DNA of 64,000 nt from Streptomyces sp. NBC_01298. GTDB taxonomy: Bacteria; Actinomycetota; Actinomycetes; Streptomycetales; Streptomycetaceae. Location: contig NZ_CP108414.1 in the NCBI RefSeq assembly GCF_035978755.1, positions 1,736,001-1,800,000 of the forward strand, in the 5' to 3' direction. The translations under genes and the position numbers were made by a program. Positions 45,927 through 54,736 of the stretch are shown here, piece by piece; positions within the stretch are counted from its first letter, which is position 1, and every line of letters begins with the position of its first letter. Under the pieces are notes generated by a model. That model saw nothing but the letters and a program-made list of their open reading frames with translations, searched no databases and was not told where the DNA came from.

Positions 45927-47102
45927 ATGACCTCCATTCAACTCATAGTTCTGGATGCCACCGGAAGCCGTCGACTGGAGTTTTCCAGCGGGCTTCCGAT
46001 CGTCGAGGTGAAGGATGGTGTCAGCGCGGCACCCGAGGTTCTCGCAGAGGCGATGGGGCAGGAGCTGGGCATTACCGGCACGATCCTGCGAGTTCTGGGA
46101 CGGAATCTTCTGGAAGTCCAGCTGACCGGCTCGGATCGTGTCGACAAGGCCACCCTCGACTGGCGGCCGGTGGCAGACGATCCTGGTCACCGCCTGTGGT
46201 GGCAGCGGCCGGGGTGGATGGAGCTGCTGTCCGGCCCCCTCGACTCCGCACTCGCGGACCGCGGGATCCGGCGCACCGGCCCGCCGGTCCAGGTGCGGTA
46301 CACCAGTGTGACGGGTCTGTTCCAGCTCCCAACAAACCAGGGGACGCTGTGGCTCAAGACCGGGCCGCTTCTCTTCGCGCATGAGCCGGCGGTCATCTCC
46401 TGGGTGGCGGACACCGGGGTCGCGGCCGTTCCGGAGGTCGTTGTCCAGGGGCCGGGCTGGTGGGTGGCGCGGACCTTTCTCGAACCCCTGTCAACACCCG
46501 TAGGTGATCCCCTGCGGAGCATGGCCAAGGTCCAGCTCGCCTCGGTCGACCGCACCGCCGAACTTATCCAGCGCGGCTGTCCCGACCTCCCCCTGGAGCG
46601 CCTCCCGGACGACGTGGCCGACCTGGCCGCGCGGCGAAACCTGCTGACGGCCGACGAGAGCGCACGGCTCCGGGCCGTACTGCCGGCCTTGCGGAGCCTG
46701 TGCGCGCAGGTCGGTGCACTCGGCTTTCCACCGGCCCTGGTGCACGCGGACCTTCACCCTCAGAACGTGCAGTGGACGCGGGACGGCTGGCTGCTGTTCG
46801 ACTGGACGGACTCGTGTGTGACCCACCCGTTCGTCGAACTGGCGATGCCGCTGAGCTACGACACCCCGGCCGTCCGCCGCACCCGGGCCGCAGCCTACGC
46901 CGCGGACTGGCGCCGCATCATGCCGGCCGACGCCGTGGCAAGCGCGCTGCGGGCCGCACCCGTCATCGGGGCCGCCCATCTGGCGGTCAGCTATCGTCGC
47001 ATTCTGGAGAGCATTCAGCACCGCCCCGGCGACCTGCCGAGCAGCGACGACATGGTTCCTTGGTTCAAGGACTGGGTCCACACACTCGCCCGGTCGCTGT
47101 GA
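45927..47102 (+). CDS. Second APH-fold kinase
   Basis: 391 aa. The C-lobe carries LVHADLHPQNVQW and WLLFDWTDSCVTHP, the catalytic and metal motifs. An extra N-terminal segment of about 130 residues (QLIVLDATGSRRLEFSSGLP) resembles a Nudix-like or regulatory fold but lacks a recognisable box. It diverges from the dehydrogenase gene. Substrate may be the cyclitol intermediate or the finished product. Confidence 0.78.
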   Translation: MTSIQLIVLDATGSRRLEFSSGLPIVEVKDGVSAAPEVLAEAMGQELGITGTILRVLGRNLLEVQLTGSDRVDKATLDWRPVADDPGHRLWWQRPGWMELLSGPLDSALADRGIRRTGPPVQVRYTSVTGLFQLPTNQGTLWLKTGPLLFAHEPAVISWVADTGVAAVPEVVVQGPGWWVARTFLEPLSTPVGDPLRSMAKVQLASVDRTAELIQRGCPDLPLERLPDDVADLAARRNLLTADESARLRAVLPALRSLCAQVGALGFPPALVHADLHPQNVQWTRDGWLLFDWTDSCVTHPFVELAMPLSYDTPAVRRTRAAAYAADWRRIMPADAVASALRAAPVIGAAHLAVSYRRILESIQHRPGDLPSSDDMVPWFKDWVHTLARSL

Positions 47103-47121
47103 CCGGGGGGGCTCCGAACGC

Positions 47122-47955
47122 TCAGTCAATGCGCGGGACGCTGACCAGCTCCTCGCTCGTCTCCCACAGCCATGCCGCGAGCCCCTGGTCACGCGCCGCG
47201 TCCGACGTCCCGGCCGGCCTGCGATCGGCGTAGTACGGGGCGACGGGTGCCCCGCCTTCGGCGTCGGTGGCCAGCCACACCAGGGTGTCGGCGCCCTTCT
47301 CCGGCGTCGTCAGCAGAAACCGTTCGAACGGCTTTGTCCAGCGCACGAACGGCGAGTCCCGGTTCAGGTCCGTCCGGACAGAACCCGGGTGGACAGCCGT
47401 GGCGGGCAGTCCGGTGCGCCGCGTCAGCTCGGTGGTGAAGAGGATGTTCGCCAGCTTCGAGTTGCCGTAGGCGAGCCGCCCGCTCCACCGGCGGGCCATC
47501 TGGAGGTCCTCCCGGTCGATCCGTCCGGCCGTGTGGGTGGACGACGAGGTGGTTACGACCCGGCCACCGCTCTCGCGCAGTCGCTCTACGAGCAGTTTCG
47601 TCAGCAGGAACGGAGCCAGGTGATTCACGGCGAGGGTCAGCTCGTGCCCGTCGTCCGAGACCCTCCGCCGGCTCGGCTGCACTCCGGCGTTGTTGATGAG
47701 GACATCCACATGCGAATGCCGGTCTAGCACGATCTCCGCAAGCAGTTCCACTTCCTTCATCCTCGACAGGTCAGCCGGTATCGGCGCGGGTACGGAAACA
47801 CTCTCCGGAGCCACCGCCAGCATCTTCTGGCGCACCCCCTGGAGTTTTGCCTCCGAGTGACCCGTCGCCAGTACCTGATGCCCCAGCCTCGTGAGTTCCA
47901 CCGCCGCAGCGGCACCGATTCCCGAACTGGCCCCTGTCAGGATCACAAAACTCAT
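47122..47955 (-). CDS. Short-chain dehydrogenase/reductase
   Basis: 277 aa. Cofactor motif TGASSGIGAAAAVEL, NNAG at LINNAGVQ, and the catalytic Tyr-Lys in RLAYGNSKLAN. It resembles retinol-dehydrogenase-type SDRs. Start is ATG 47955 (MSFVILTGASS); the frame upstream is a shadow. Convergent with the kinase gene with a 19-base gap. Confidence 0.9.
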   Translation of the reverse strand: MSFVILTGASSGIGAAAAVELTRLGHQVLATGHSEAKLQGVRQKMLAVAPESVSVPAPIPADLSRMKEVELLAEIVLDRHSHVDVLINNAGVQPSRRRVSDDGHELTLAVNHLAPFLLTKLLVERLRESGGRVVTTSSSTHTAGRIDREDLQMARRWSGRLAYGNSKLANILFTTELTRRTGLPATAVHPGSVRTDLNRDSPFVRWTKPFERFLLTTPEKGADTLVWLATDAEGGAPVAPYYADRRPAGTSDAARDQGLAAWLWETSEELVSVPRID

Positions 47956-48021
47956 CGCATTGCCTCTCTCATTGCGGGCCCCCATAATCAACAGGGCACC
48001 AAAAACATCGGAAGGGACTCC

Positions 48022-48795
48022 ATGACATACCGACAGAGCTTTGCCTGGTGGTCTTTCACCACGGATGCGGAGAATCCGGCACTTCTGGATTCTGCTGCCG
48101 AAATCGGCTACCAGGGAGTTGATTTCCTGCCCCAGGACCATTGGAACCGGGCGCGGGACGTGGGCCTCGAACTGACGATCATCGACGGCCACATCTCCTT
48201 GGAGGTCGGCTTTAACGACCGCGCCAATCACACCGACCTCGCCGACGAAGTTCGGCGAAATCTCGAACTGGCCGTGAAGGCGGGTGTTCCCGGGCTCGCG
48301 GTCAACGCCGGCAATCGGGGAGCCGCCTCGGACGCTGATGCTGTGGGCATCTGCGCCGAGGGGCTCGCACCGCTGGCGGCCGAGGCAGCTGCGGCTGGCG
48401 TGACGCTGCTGTTGGAACCACTGAACAGCAAGGTCGACCACGTGGGGAACCAGTGCGATCACACCGCCTGGGCGGCCTCGGTGGTCGACGCGGTAGCTTC
48501 CCCCGGCCTCCGGCTCTTGTTTGACGCGTACCACATGCAACTCATGGAGGGTGACCTCCTGCGCACCATGGAGACCCATCTGGACCGCATCGCTCACGTC
48601 CACACGGCGGGCGTGCCGGGCCGGCACGACCTCGACGATAGGCAGGAGGTCAACTGGCGGTCCATCGCCCACCTGTTGCACGATCGCGGCTACGGAGGTT
48701 ACGTCGCCCACGAATTCATTCCGCGCGCCGACCCGGTGGCGGCGTTGCGCACCGCGTACGCGATCTTCGACGAGCCGATGTCGGCTCAGCTGTAG
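48022..48795 (+). CDS. TIM-barrel sugar isomerase (hydroxypyruvate-isomerase-like)
   Basis: 257 aa of the xylose-isomerase-like/AP-endonuclease-2 fold. Metal ligands are suggested in LLLEPLNSK, LRLLFDAYHMQ, HVHTAGVPGRHD and GYVAHEFIP. ATG 48022 is preceded by GAAGGG. It may isomerise or epimerise a keto-cyclitol or sugar precursor. Its end overlaps the convergent amidinotransferase gene by 10 bases. Confidence 0.85.
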   Translation: MTYRQSFAWWSFTTDAENPALLDSAAEIGYQGVDFLPQDHWNRARDVGLELTIIDGHISLEVGFNDRANHTDLADEVRRNLELAVKAGVPGLAVNAGNRGAASDADAVGICAEGLAPLAAEAAAAGVTLLLEPLNSKVDHVGNQCDHTAWAASVVDAVASPGLRLLFDAYHMQLMEGDLLRTMETHLDRIAHVHTAGVPGRHDLDDRQEVNWRSIAHLLHDRGYGGYVAHEFIPRADPVAALRTAYAIFDEPMSAQL

Positions 48796-49826
48796 GTTTC
48801 CAGCGTTCCCGTCCTGCGGACGTCGAGTGTCACACAGTGGAAGCCACCACCAAGGGTTCTGGCGTGCGTCAGCCGAAGCGGCACCACGTCCACGCCGTGA
48901 CGCTCCAGCATGCGGATGAGCTCGGGCTGGCGGTCGTCGACGACCGCCAGCCCGGGACGGACCACCAGCAGGTTCATACCGATCCATACCGAGGCCCTCG
49001 GGTGAGAACCCACGTACCCGACATCGGCCAGTTCGGGGCTGCGCAGCCGTTCCCAGCCCTTGAGGAACTCCGGCATGTTGGAGTCGTTGACCCGCGCAGG
49101 GTTGACCAGGACGAGCCCCGGGCGCAGCGGCACGATGGTCGAGTCGACATGCGTGGAGGCGTACAGGCCCCGGCAGGGGTGCACCTTGTAAGTGTCCCCC
49201 AGCGTGGACTGCAGCCACTGCCAGCCCAGTTCGTTGCCGCTATCCGAGACCAGATACAGGATGTCGGTCCCGAATCTCAGGATGTTCGCCGCATCGAATG
49301 CCGGTTCGAGGTTGCCCAGGCGCTGCCCCGTGGGTGCCGACACGTCGTACATGTCGTCCAGCAGCCTCGGGCGGGGTGCCGCGATCCAACGAGCCCCGCT
49401 GGTGAAGTACTCCGTGAACATCTTCTTGTAGGCGAGCGATTCGAGGAGCCGGGCGCGCAGCACCATCGGCGTCTCGATAATGGTGTTGCCGACCGTCAGC
49501 AGGCCATCGCGCGGGCAGTAATCGTAGAACCCCTCGGTCTCCCAGTCAGGTGTGCTGATCCGCGCCGAGAGGTCCCGGGGCTCGGGGCGCCTCACGGCCA
49601 CCCCAAGTTTACCCAACTCTTGTGCAAGCAGGTCGAGTTCGATTTCGGTCTCCTCGACCACCTGCTGCGAGTAGGGGCCGGAGGGGATGTCCGCAGCGGA
49701 AGCCAGCGTGGAGAACTCCACCCCGTACAGGCTGGTGTCCGGAGCGGGGACTCGCGCGCCGCGCATCGTGCCGACGACGACTTCCTCCAGCGGGTCCCAC
49801 TCGTTGTGTACATCGACCAAGCTCAT
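48786..49826 (-). CDS. Inosamine-phosphate amidinotransferase-like (StrB1 family)
   Basis: 346 aa, the same length class as StrB1. The catalytic Cys331 is in GGGFHCVTLD, the His in YASTHVDSTIV, and the Asp in EPAFDAANILR, so all three active-site elements of the arginine:X amidinotransferase fold are present. It transfers an amidino group from arginine to an amine, here most simply an amino-cyclitol phosphate, supplying the guanidine. Located directly after the cyclase gene in one minus-strand operon. Confidence 0.9.
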   Translation of the reverse strand: MSLVDVHNEWDPLEEVVVGTMRGARVPAPDTSLYGVEFSTLASAADIPSGPYSQQVVEETEIELDLLAQELGKLGVAVRRPEPRDLSARISTPDWETEGFYDYCPRDGLLTVGNTIIETPMVLRARLLESLAYKKMFTEYFTSGARWIAAPRPRLLDDMYDVSAPTGQRLGNLEPAFDAANILRFGTDILYLVSDSGNELGWQWLQSTLGDTYKVHPCRGLYASTHVDSTIVPLRPGLVLVNPARVNDSNMPEFLKGWERLRSPELADVGYVGSHPRASVWIGMNLLVVRPGLAVVDDRQPELIRMLERHGVDVVPLRLTHARTLGGGFHCVTLDVRRTGTLETYS

Positions 49827-49873
49827 GGTGAACCTTTCTGTGGTCGTTCTGGTGACGGACTGGCCAGTTCGGG

Positions 49874-50989
49874 TCAGGAGGCGACGAGAGTGTCGATGGC
49901 CCGATTCACCGTCTGCCGGGGCACAGCTATCAGAGGCCGGCCGTGGGCCTGGGCAGGGCGCCCAAGAGACTCCAACAGCACCATTGCCGCTTCGTCCTGT
50001 TCTAGCGGCAGGTAGCCCCTCTTGTTATCCGTGGTCAGGAGGTTCTTGACCGTCGCCACTGCCACAGTGCGCAAGTGGGTCTTGGTGAGCGACAACGCAT
50101 CGACGAGCCGGTGGTGGGTCTCGACCTCCGCGGCGGAGAGTCCGCAGACCTCGCGCGCCACGTCGGCAGCGGCGAGCATGCCCCAAGCCACAGCCTCACC
50201 ATGGGAGATACGTCCGGCGGAGGCGAACTCGATGGCGTGCCCGACCGTGTGGCCGTACTCGAAGAGAACGGCTTCCTTCCTCTCCCTGGGGTCCACGGCG
50301 AGGAAGGGCGCCTTGGCCCTGACGCCGATGCGCAGCAGGTTGGTCAGGGCCTGATCCGGCGATGCGCGCCGCTGGTCGACGGCGGCGAGAAAGCCCTCGA
50401 TGTCGTCGGGCATGACGGCCAGCACGTTCTTCGCCATCTCGGCGAGCCCGGTGAGCATCTCCCGGTCTTCCACCGTCTCCAGCCAGGCGAGGTCGCAGGC
50501 GATGAGCGACGGCGTGAGGTAGGCCCCGAAGAGATTCTTGCCGCTCTTCAGATTGACCGCCTGCTTCTCCGATATGACGGCGTCGAAGGCGGCGACAGGC
50601 GTTGTGGGCAGGTGTACCAGGGGGAGTCCCCGGAAGAGCATCGCGGCCACGAGCCCGGCCATGTTACCGAGCACTCCGCCCCCCATCGCGACCACGACGG
50701 AGTCCCGGCCCACCCTCCGCTCGATGAGTTGATCGACAATGCTCTCGACGTTGACGAGGGACTTGCCGGGCTCGCTGGTCACCACCCGCACCGGAATGAT
50801 CCTCAGGTCGTTGCCAAGGTTCGCGATCAACTTCTCCGCGTGCTCGTAGACTTCGTCGTCGATCAGGACGGCGACCGACCCGAAGTCGGCCAGTTCCTGC
50901 GACAGGAGACCAGCGATCTGCGCATTGCAGTCGAATCCAAAATAATAGGGTACGACTTTCTGACCGAATTCTATTCGGTGCGAATCCAT
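49874..50989 (-). CDS. Sugar-phosphate cyclase, 2-deoxy-scyllo-inosose synthase-like
   Basis: 371 aa of the 3-dehydroquinate-synthase superfamily. Signature stretches are VVVAMGGGVLGNMAGLVAAM, LFRGLPLVHLPTTPVAAFDA, KQAVNLKSGKN, LFEYGHTVGHAIE and DNKRGYLPL. The KQAVN...GKN and DNKRGY segments are closest to those I remember from BtrC/NeoC, rather than to valiolone synthases. It would convert glucose 6-phosphate into 2-deoxy-scyllo-inosose, the cyclitol ring precursor. The subgroup call is less certain than the superfamily. Confidence 0.85.
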   Translation of the reverse strand: MDSHRIEFGQKVVPYYFGFDCNAQIAGLLSQELADFGSVAVLIDDEVYEHAEKLIANLGNDLRIIPVRVVTSEPGKSLVNVESIVDQLIERRVGRDSVVVAMGGGVLGNMAGLVAAMLFRGLPLVHLPTTPVAAFDAVISEKQAVNLKSGKNLFGAYLTPSLIACDLAWLETVEDREMLTGLAEMAKNVLAVMPDDIEGFLAAVDQRRASPDQALTNLLRIGVRAKAPFLAVDPRERKEAVLFEYGHTVGHAIEFASAGRISHGEAVAWGMLAAADVAREVCGLSAAEVETHHRLVDALSLTKTHLRTVAVATVKNLLTTDNKRGYLPLEQDEAAMVLLESLGRPAQAHGRPLIAVPRQTVNRAIDTLVAS

Positions 50990-51036
50990 GGAGATCTCCT
51001 GTATTGCGGGTCAGGCTCCAGAAATCCCGGTCGGCC

Positions 51037-51783
51037 TCAACAACCACTCACGCTCAGCAGTCTGGCGAGCTCAGCACCAATGACTTCGACCCGACCCGCT
51101 TCGGCCTCGGGGAACAGAACGATTTCTACCATGCCGCGGGTGGCCCCTGTCCATGCCCGCATATTTTCTTGCTCCGTCGCATCGGCATCCTTGTCGACAA
51201 AAACGACGACCGGAAATCCTGGGGCCGGCTCCGGTTTCCATTCGTACAACTCGACGACCCTCAGGTCGGCCCGCAGCACCGGTGTGAAGAACGCGAACCT
51301 GTCGGGGCTGGCCGCGATGTCCGCCGAGACGATCTCGGCTTCCAATAGCGCCGTCCGGAAGCGATCACCCGGCAAGTCGGCCATGGGTGAGGACGTGTCC
51401 CAGGCGCCAGGGGCGACCTGCCCGAGCACACCAAGCCCAGCCGAGGCGGGCCCGTCACGTTCCAATCTCCGCGCCACCTCATAGGCGATGAACGCCCCAG
51501 AACAGTCCCCCAACAGAAGAAAGGGCTTGCTGTGGTCGCGAGCGTGCCGTCCGATGTTCTCCACGCATTCGGCAACGACCGCCTCCATGTCGAGGAGCAG
51601 CGGTTCGGAGAACCTGCTCTCGCGGCCGGGCAGTCGTACGGTGATGAGACTCAGGTCAGCCGGGGCGCCTTGGGCGAGGTCGCGATGGGAAGCGGCGCCG
51701 GACCCCGGCGAGGGAATGGTGTAGACGTAGGCCGTCGACACCCCGTCGGGCGCGGAATGTTGCAGCATCCAGCGCTCACGCAC
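51037..51783 (-). CDS. Type II thioesterase
   Basis: 248 aa, alpha/beta-hydrolase. Nucleophile elbow LLLGDCSGAFIAYEVARRLE (GxSxG as GDCSGA), with Asp and catalytic His regions less clear. GTG 51783 is chosen for AAGGAGG 7 bases upstream. Removes misloaded acyl groups from carrier proteins or releases the product. Part of the StrR-like/thioesterase/cyclase/amidinotransferase minus-strand run. Confidence 0.85.
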   Translation of the reverse strand: MRERWMLQHSAPDGVSTAYVYTIPSPGSGAASHRDLAQGAPADLSLITVRLPGRESRFSEPLLLDMEAVVAECVENIGRHARDHSKPFLLLGDCSGAFIAYEVARRLERDGPASAGLGVLGQVAPGAWDTSSPMADLPGDRFRTALLEAEIVSADIAASPDRFAFFTPVLRADLRVVELYEWKPEPAPGFPVVVFVDKDADATEQENMRAWTGATRGMVEIVLFPEAEAGRVEVIGAELARLLSVSGC

Positions 51784-51845
51784 GAGATCGCCTCCTTGTG
51801 TGGTGGGCTTGAGCAAGTGGCGCACTGCATCAAGCTGTCGGGGTT

Positions 51846-52883
51846 CTAAGGACGCCTGCGAGTCTCCGAGAGCGCCGTGGCGAGTACACCCTCGTCGCCG
51901 GTCGCTTCCCCGCGCGTCTCCAGCTGTCTGGCGAACTGGTACCAGTCCCGCGAACAGGAGTAGGCGACCGCCACGACGGCGTGTTGCCAACGACTGGGAA
52001 TCCACTTGACGAGCTGCTGCCGGCTCCGGGTGTCGGCGACGTGCGCACCGAAGAGCCGTAGCAGGAGCCGGCCTTCCGGGGACATGCGAAGCTGTGGATC
52101 CCTCATGAGCGCCCGTATGGCCGCGTCCCGACCCGGCGCGCCGTCGGCGCCTGCGATCACCGCCGCCTGCTTCCTCTGCACCGCACTCGCCTCGACCCGC
52201 CGCTGCCGGGGCGGAACTGGATCCTCGTTGCGCTGGAGGCGCTGGCGCACGTCACGCACGGTACCCGGCGACACCCCGGCAGCCTTGGCTATCTCCCGGA
52301 GAGAGGCGTCGGGTTTCTCCACGATCAGCTCGCTCGCCAGCCTACGTCCCTCGGCGCTATTGAGGGGACGCGCTTTCCCGTCTCGCCCGACCCGCATGTG
52401 CAACTGGGGATCTTCCCCAGTTGCCGACCGCCGACGGATCGCGGCGACGGTCTTCGCCGCCAACCCGGCCACTCCGGCAATCGCACGATCAGACCATTCC
52501 GGATGGGACATGACGATGCGCCCTGCCGCAGCTGTGCGGTCCGACAGAGACAGCGGTAGGCCGTGCTGCACATTGGACTCCACCGCGAGGATGAATGCGT
52601 CGATTTCACTGCCGTCGAAGAACTTGACATCAATCTCATCCCCTCCCCGAAAAATTGCCGCATGCAGCCGATGCATCCCGTCGATGACTTTCATCGACGC
52701 GCGATGCACGATGATCGGTGGCAATTCGGCTTCAGACTGGGCAAGCATGCGGGCGTGCTCCATATTCTCACCCGCCAGGCGGGGAGAGTCTGCCGTAACG
52801 AGCGCTGCGATGGCGACCTTCTCGACCTCCAACTCCGCTACGCCACTGTTACGAACAGGCCACGCGGGTATGCCTTCCTTCAC
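51846..52883 (-). CDS. StrR-type ParB/HTH pathway regulator (1)
   Basis: 345 aa. N-terminal ParB-like nuclease-fold domain (PPIIVHRASMKVIDGMHRLH; GLPLSLSDRTAAAGRIVMSH), then two HTH-like segments (WSDRAIAGVAGLAAKTVAAI; ASLREIAKAAGVSPGTVRDV). This is the layout of StrR, NovG and KasT activators of aminoglycoside and aminocoumarin clusters. GTG 52883 is chosen because AGGAGG lies 7 bases upstream; the longer frame to 52985 lacks family similarity. Likely transcriptional activator of the cluster. Confidence 0.87.
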   Translation of the reverse strand: MKEGIPAWPVRNSGVAELEVEKVAIAALVTADSPRLAGENMEHARMLAQSEAELPPIIVHRASMKVIDGMHRLHAAIFRGGDEIDVKFFDGSEIDAFILAVESNVQHGLPLSLSDRTAAAGRIVMSHPEWSDRAIAGVAGLAAKTVAAIRRRSATGEDPQLHMRVGRDGKARPLNSAEGRRLASELIVEKPDASLREIAKAAGVSPGTVRDVRQRLQRNEDPVPPRQRRVEASAVQRKQAAVIAGADGAPGRDAAIRALMRDPQLRMSPEGRLLLRLFGAHVADTRSRQQLVKWIPSRWQHAVVAVAYSCSRDWYQFARQLETRGEATGDEGVLATALSETRRRP

Positions 52884-53139
52884 CACACATCCTCCTGCCG
52901 GATCGTTCACGCAAATGCCTGCGTACAGATGATTCAACCCATGAAGTCCGGTTTGGGTCACACTTGGACCCGCGAGCTTTCCCAACCTCGCTCCGAGCCA
53001 GCCAGATACACGCAGGACTGACTGAACGAGGCCAGGTATGCGGGTGGTCGGGCAGAGTCAGCGGAGAGGCACCTGACTCTGAGCCCACAGCGGCGCTTCC
53101 CCCAACGGGATGGGCACCGCCACCGGGTCCACTCCTCAC

Positions 53140-53410
53140 CGCCAGTTCGTCGACGGCCACCAGCACCGTCACGGCGTGAAGCGCCTCGGCAACGCCCTTG
53201 ACCTCTCCCGCTCGAGCCTCCACCACTGGCGCCACGCGGCGGCTGCACGATCGGCCCGGCAGATCCCCGAGGCCGGACTCGCGGCCCGGATACCTAAGGT
53301 CCACCAGAAAATCCGACGCCATCTACAGGTTCCCCAGGAGCACCACCGAGCTCCGGAACGAGGGCTGGCCGGTGGTCAACCACAAACGCGTCGCGAGGTC
53401 TCGGTTTAGC
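53140..53410 (+). pseudogene. IS3-family transposase remnant
   Basis: FVDGHQHRHGVKRLGNALDL, SRSSLHHWRHAAAARSARQI and AARIPKVHQK are the OrfB N-terminal region. A frameshift follows, into IYRFPRSTTELRNEGWPVVN and HKRVAR. Catalytic domain absent. Nothing else is supported in 52884-53434. Confidence 0.7.
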
Positions 53411-53434
53411 AAGCGGCCGGCTGGCCCAGGAGGC

Positions 53435-54517
53435 TCACCGGGCCTCCCGTAAGTTGCTGTTGAGCCGCTCCGTCCGCTGGAGCGTGTCGGCGAGCCGCTC
53501 CCACTCCCTGGCGTAGTGCCGTGCCACCTCGGCGGCGGCCTGCATGCAGTGCGGCGGCACAGACGCCAGCAGACCCTGCCCCACGGCCAGTTCGCCACTG
53601 CGACCGTCGATCCAGCGCAACAGCGCACGCCCCCTGTCAGTGAAGCGAATCGAGGGGTCGCGGTAGAGCGAGACGGCGGCGCGAGGCCGGGTGCGTACGG
53701 TCTCCGTCTCCCCCGGGGGCTCGGCCCGCTCGGAGACGCTCCGCATGGGGCCTTCCTGCCAGGGGTTCGCAACAGCGTCGATCGAAGTCCCCTTCCCCAG
53801 AGCAGGCCCCGAGGAGGAGGCCGGCAGGACCTTTCGACCCTGACCGCTACCCGTGGGTTGAACCGGTGCCGCGTGGCGCATCCGGTGCACCGTGCTGATG
53901 GAGACCCCCGCCTCCTCTGCGACGTCCCGGAGCCTTGCCTGCGGGCGTTCCGCTAGCAGGATGCGGGCCTTCTCGCGGCGCCGCGACATGTCGACGGGGC
54001 GGACCCTGCCGTCCCTGCCGACGCGAGCGGTCGCTCCGTTAGGGTCGTCGCCGTCTTTCGAGTGAGGAGTTTCCTCGCTCGAACATCTCCTTCGGGCGGC
54101 TCCCACGGTCTTGGGAGAGACTCCGCTGACCGCCGCAATGGCCCGGTCGGACCAGTGCGGATGAGAGTCGAGGATGCGGATGACGGCCGCTCTGCGATCC
54201 TTGAGAGTCAGGGGCAGTCCGTGGCGGGTGTTGGCCGCTACGGAGCGGACAAACAGGTCGGCGGACGGCCCCTCGACATAGCGGACGGGCAGGTCGCGCG
54301 CGCCGCGCATTATCGAGGCGCGCAGCCGGTGCATGCCGTCGACTACGCGGCCAGTGGCCCCGTGCACGAGGATCGGTTCGAGCGCCCTGCCGCTCTCGGC
54401 GAGCACCTGCGCATGGTCATGGCACAGGCCCCCCAGACGCGGTGAATCCGACGGCAACAGGGACGCCACAGGCACCATGTGGACCTCTAAGTCCGGTTCG
54501 TCGAACAACTTCCTCAC
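53435..54517 (-). CDS. StrR-type ParB/HTH pathway regulator (2)
   Basis: About 360 aa. ParB-like domain (EPILVHGATGRVVDGMHRLR; GLPLTLKDRRAAVIRILDSH), HTH segments (WSDRAIAAVSGVSPKTVGAA; ARLRDVAEEAGVSISTVHRM), and a C-terminal extension with AAAEVARHYAREWERLADTL. A paralogue of the protein encoded at 51846, sharing the same order of motifs. The start is uncertain; GTG 54517 is the most family-like, and the frame stays open to 54682. Confidence 0.82.
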   Translation of the reverse strand: MRKLFDEPDLEVHMVPVASLLPSDSPRLGGLCHDHAQVLAESGRALEPILVHGATGRVVDGMHRLRASIMRGARDLPVRYVEGPSADLFVRSVAANTRHGLPLTLKDRRAAVIRILDSHPHWSDRAIAAVSGVSPKTVGAARRRCSSEETPHSKDGDDPNGATARVGRDGRVRPVDMSRRREKARILLAERPQARLRDVAEEAGVSISTVHRMRHAAPVQPTGSGQGRKVLPASSSGPALGKGTSIDAVANPWQEGPMRSVSERAEPPGETETVRTRPRAAVSLYRDPSIRFTDRGRALLRWIDGRSGELAVGQGLLASVPPHCMQAAAEVARHYAREWERLADTLQRTERLNSNLREAR

Positions 54518-54665
54518 CCCTCTATAGCTGCGCCGACACGCAATCGCGCCCAGCGGCGGCCTGGAGCGTGTCCACATCCCCGCCATGCGCAAGGACTGTT
54601 TGCCTTCCCTAGGCTCTGTCCGCCGATAGGTTGTCGACCAGCAAGACGCTTCACCCGATCGCACA

Positions 54666-54682
54666 ATGCAAATTATATGCAT
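54666..54682. promoter_or_regulatory. AT-rich inverted repeat upstream of an XRE gene
   Basis: ATGCA-AATTATA-TGCAT, 54 bases before ATG 54737, in an unusually AT-rich stretch for this genome. Candidate promoter or operator. Confidence 0.4.
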
Positions 54683-54736
54683 CTAGCGATCCGATCAAGG
54701 GTCTAAACTGGCCATTCCCCGCACTATGGAGTCCCG

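Noticed and set aside
27353..54517. StrR-type operator sequences (GTTCGA-type inverted repeats) in cluster promoters
   Set aside because: No clear full inverted site was found by eye in the divergent intergenic regions; a position-weight scan would be needed.
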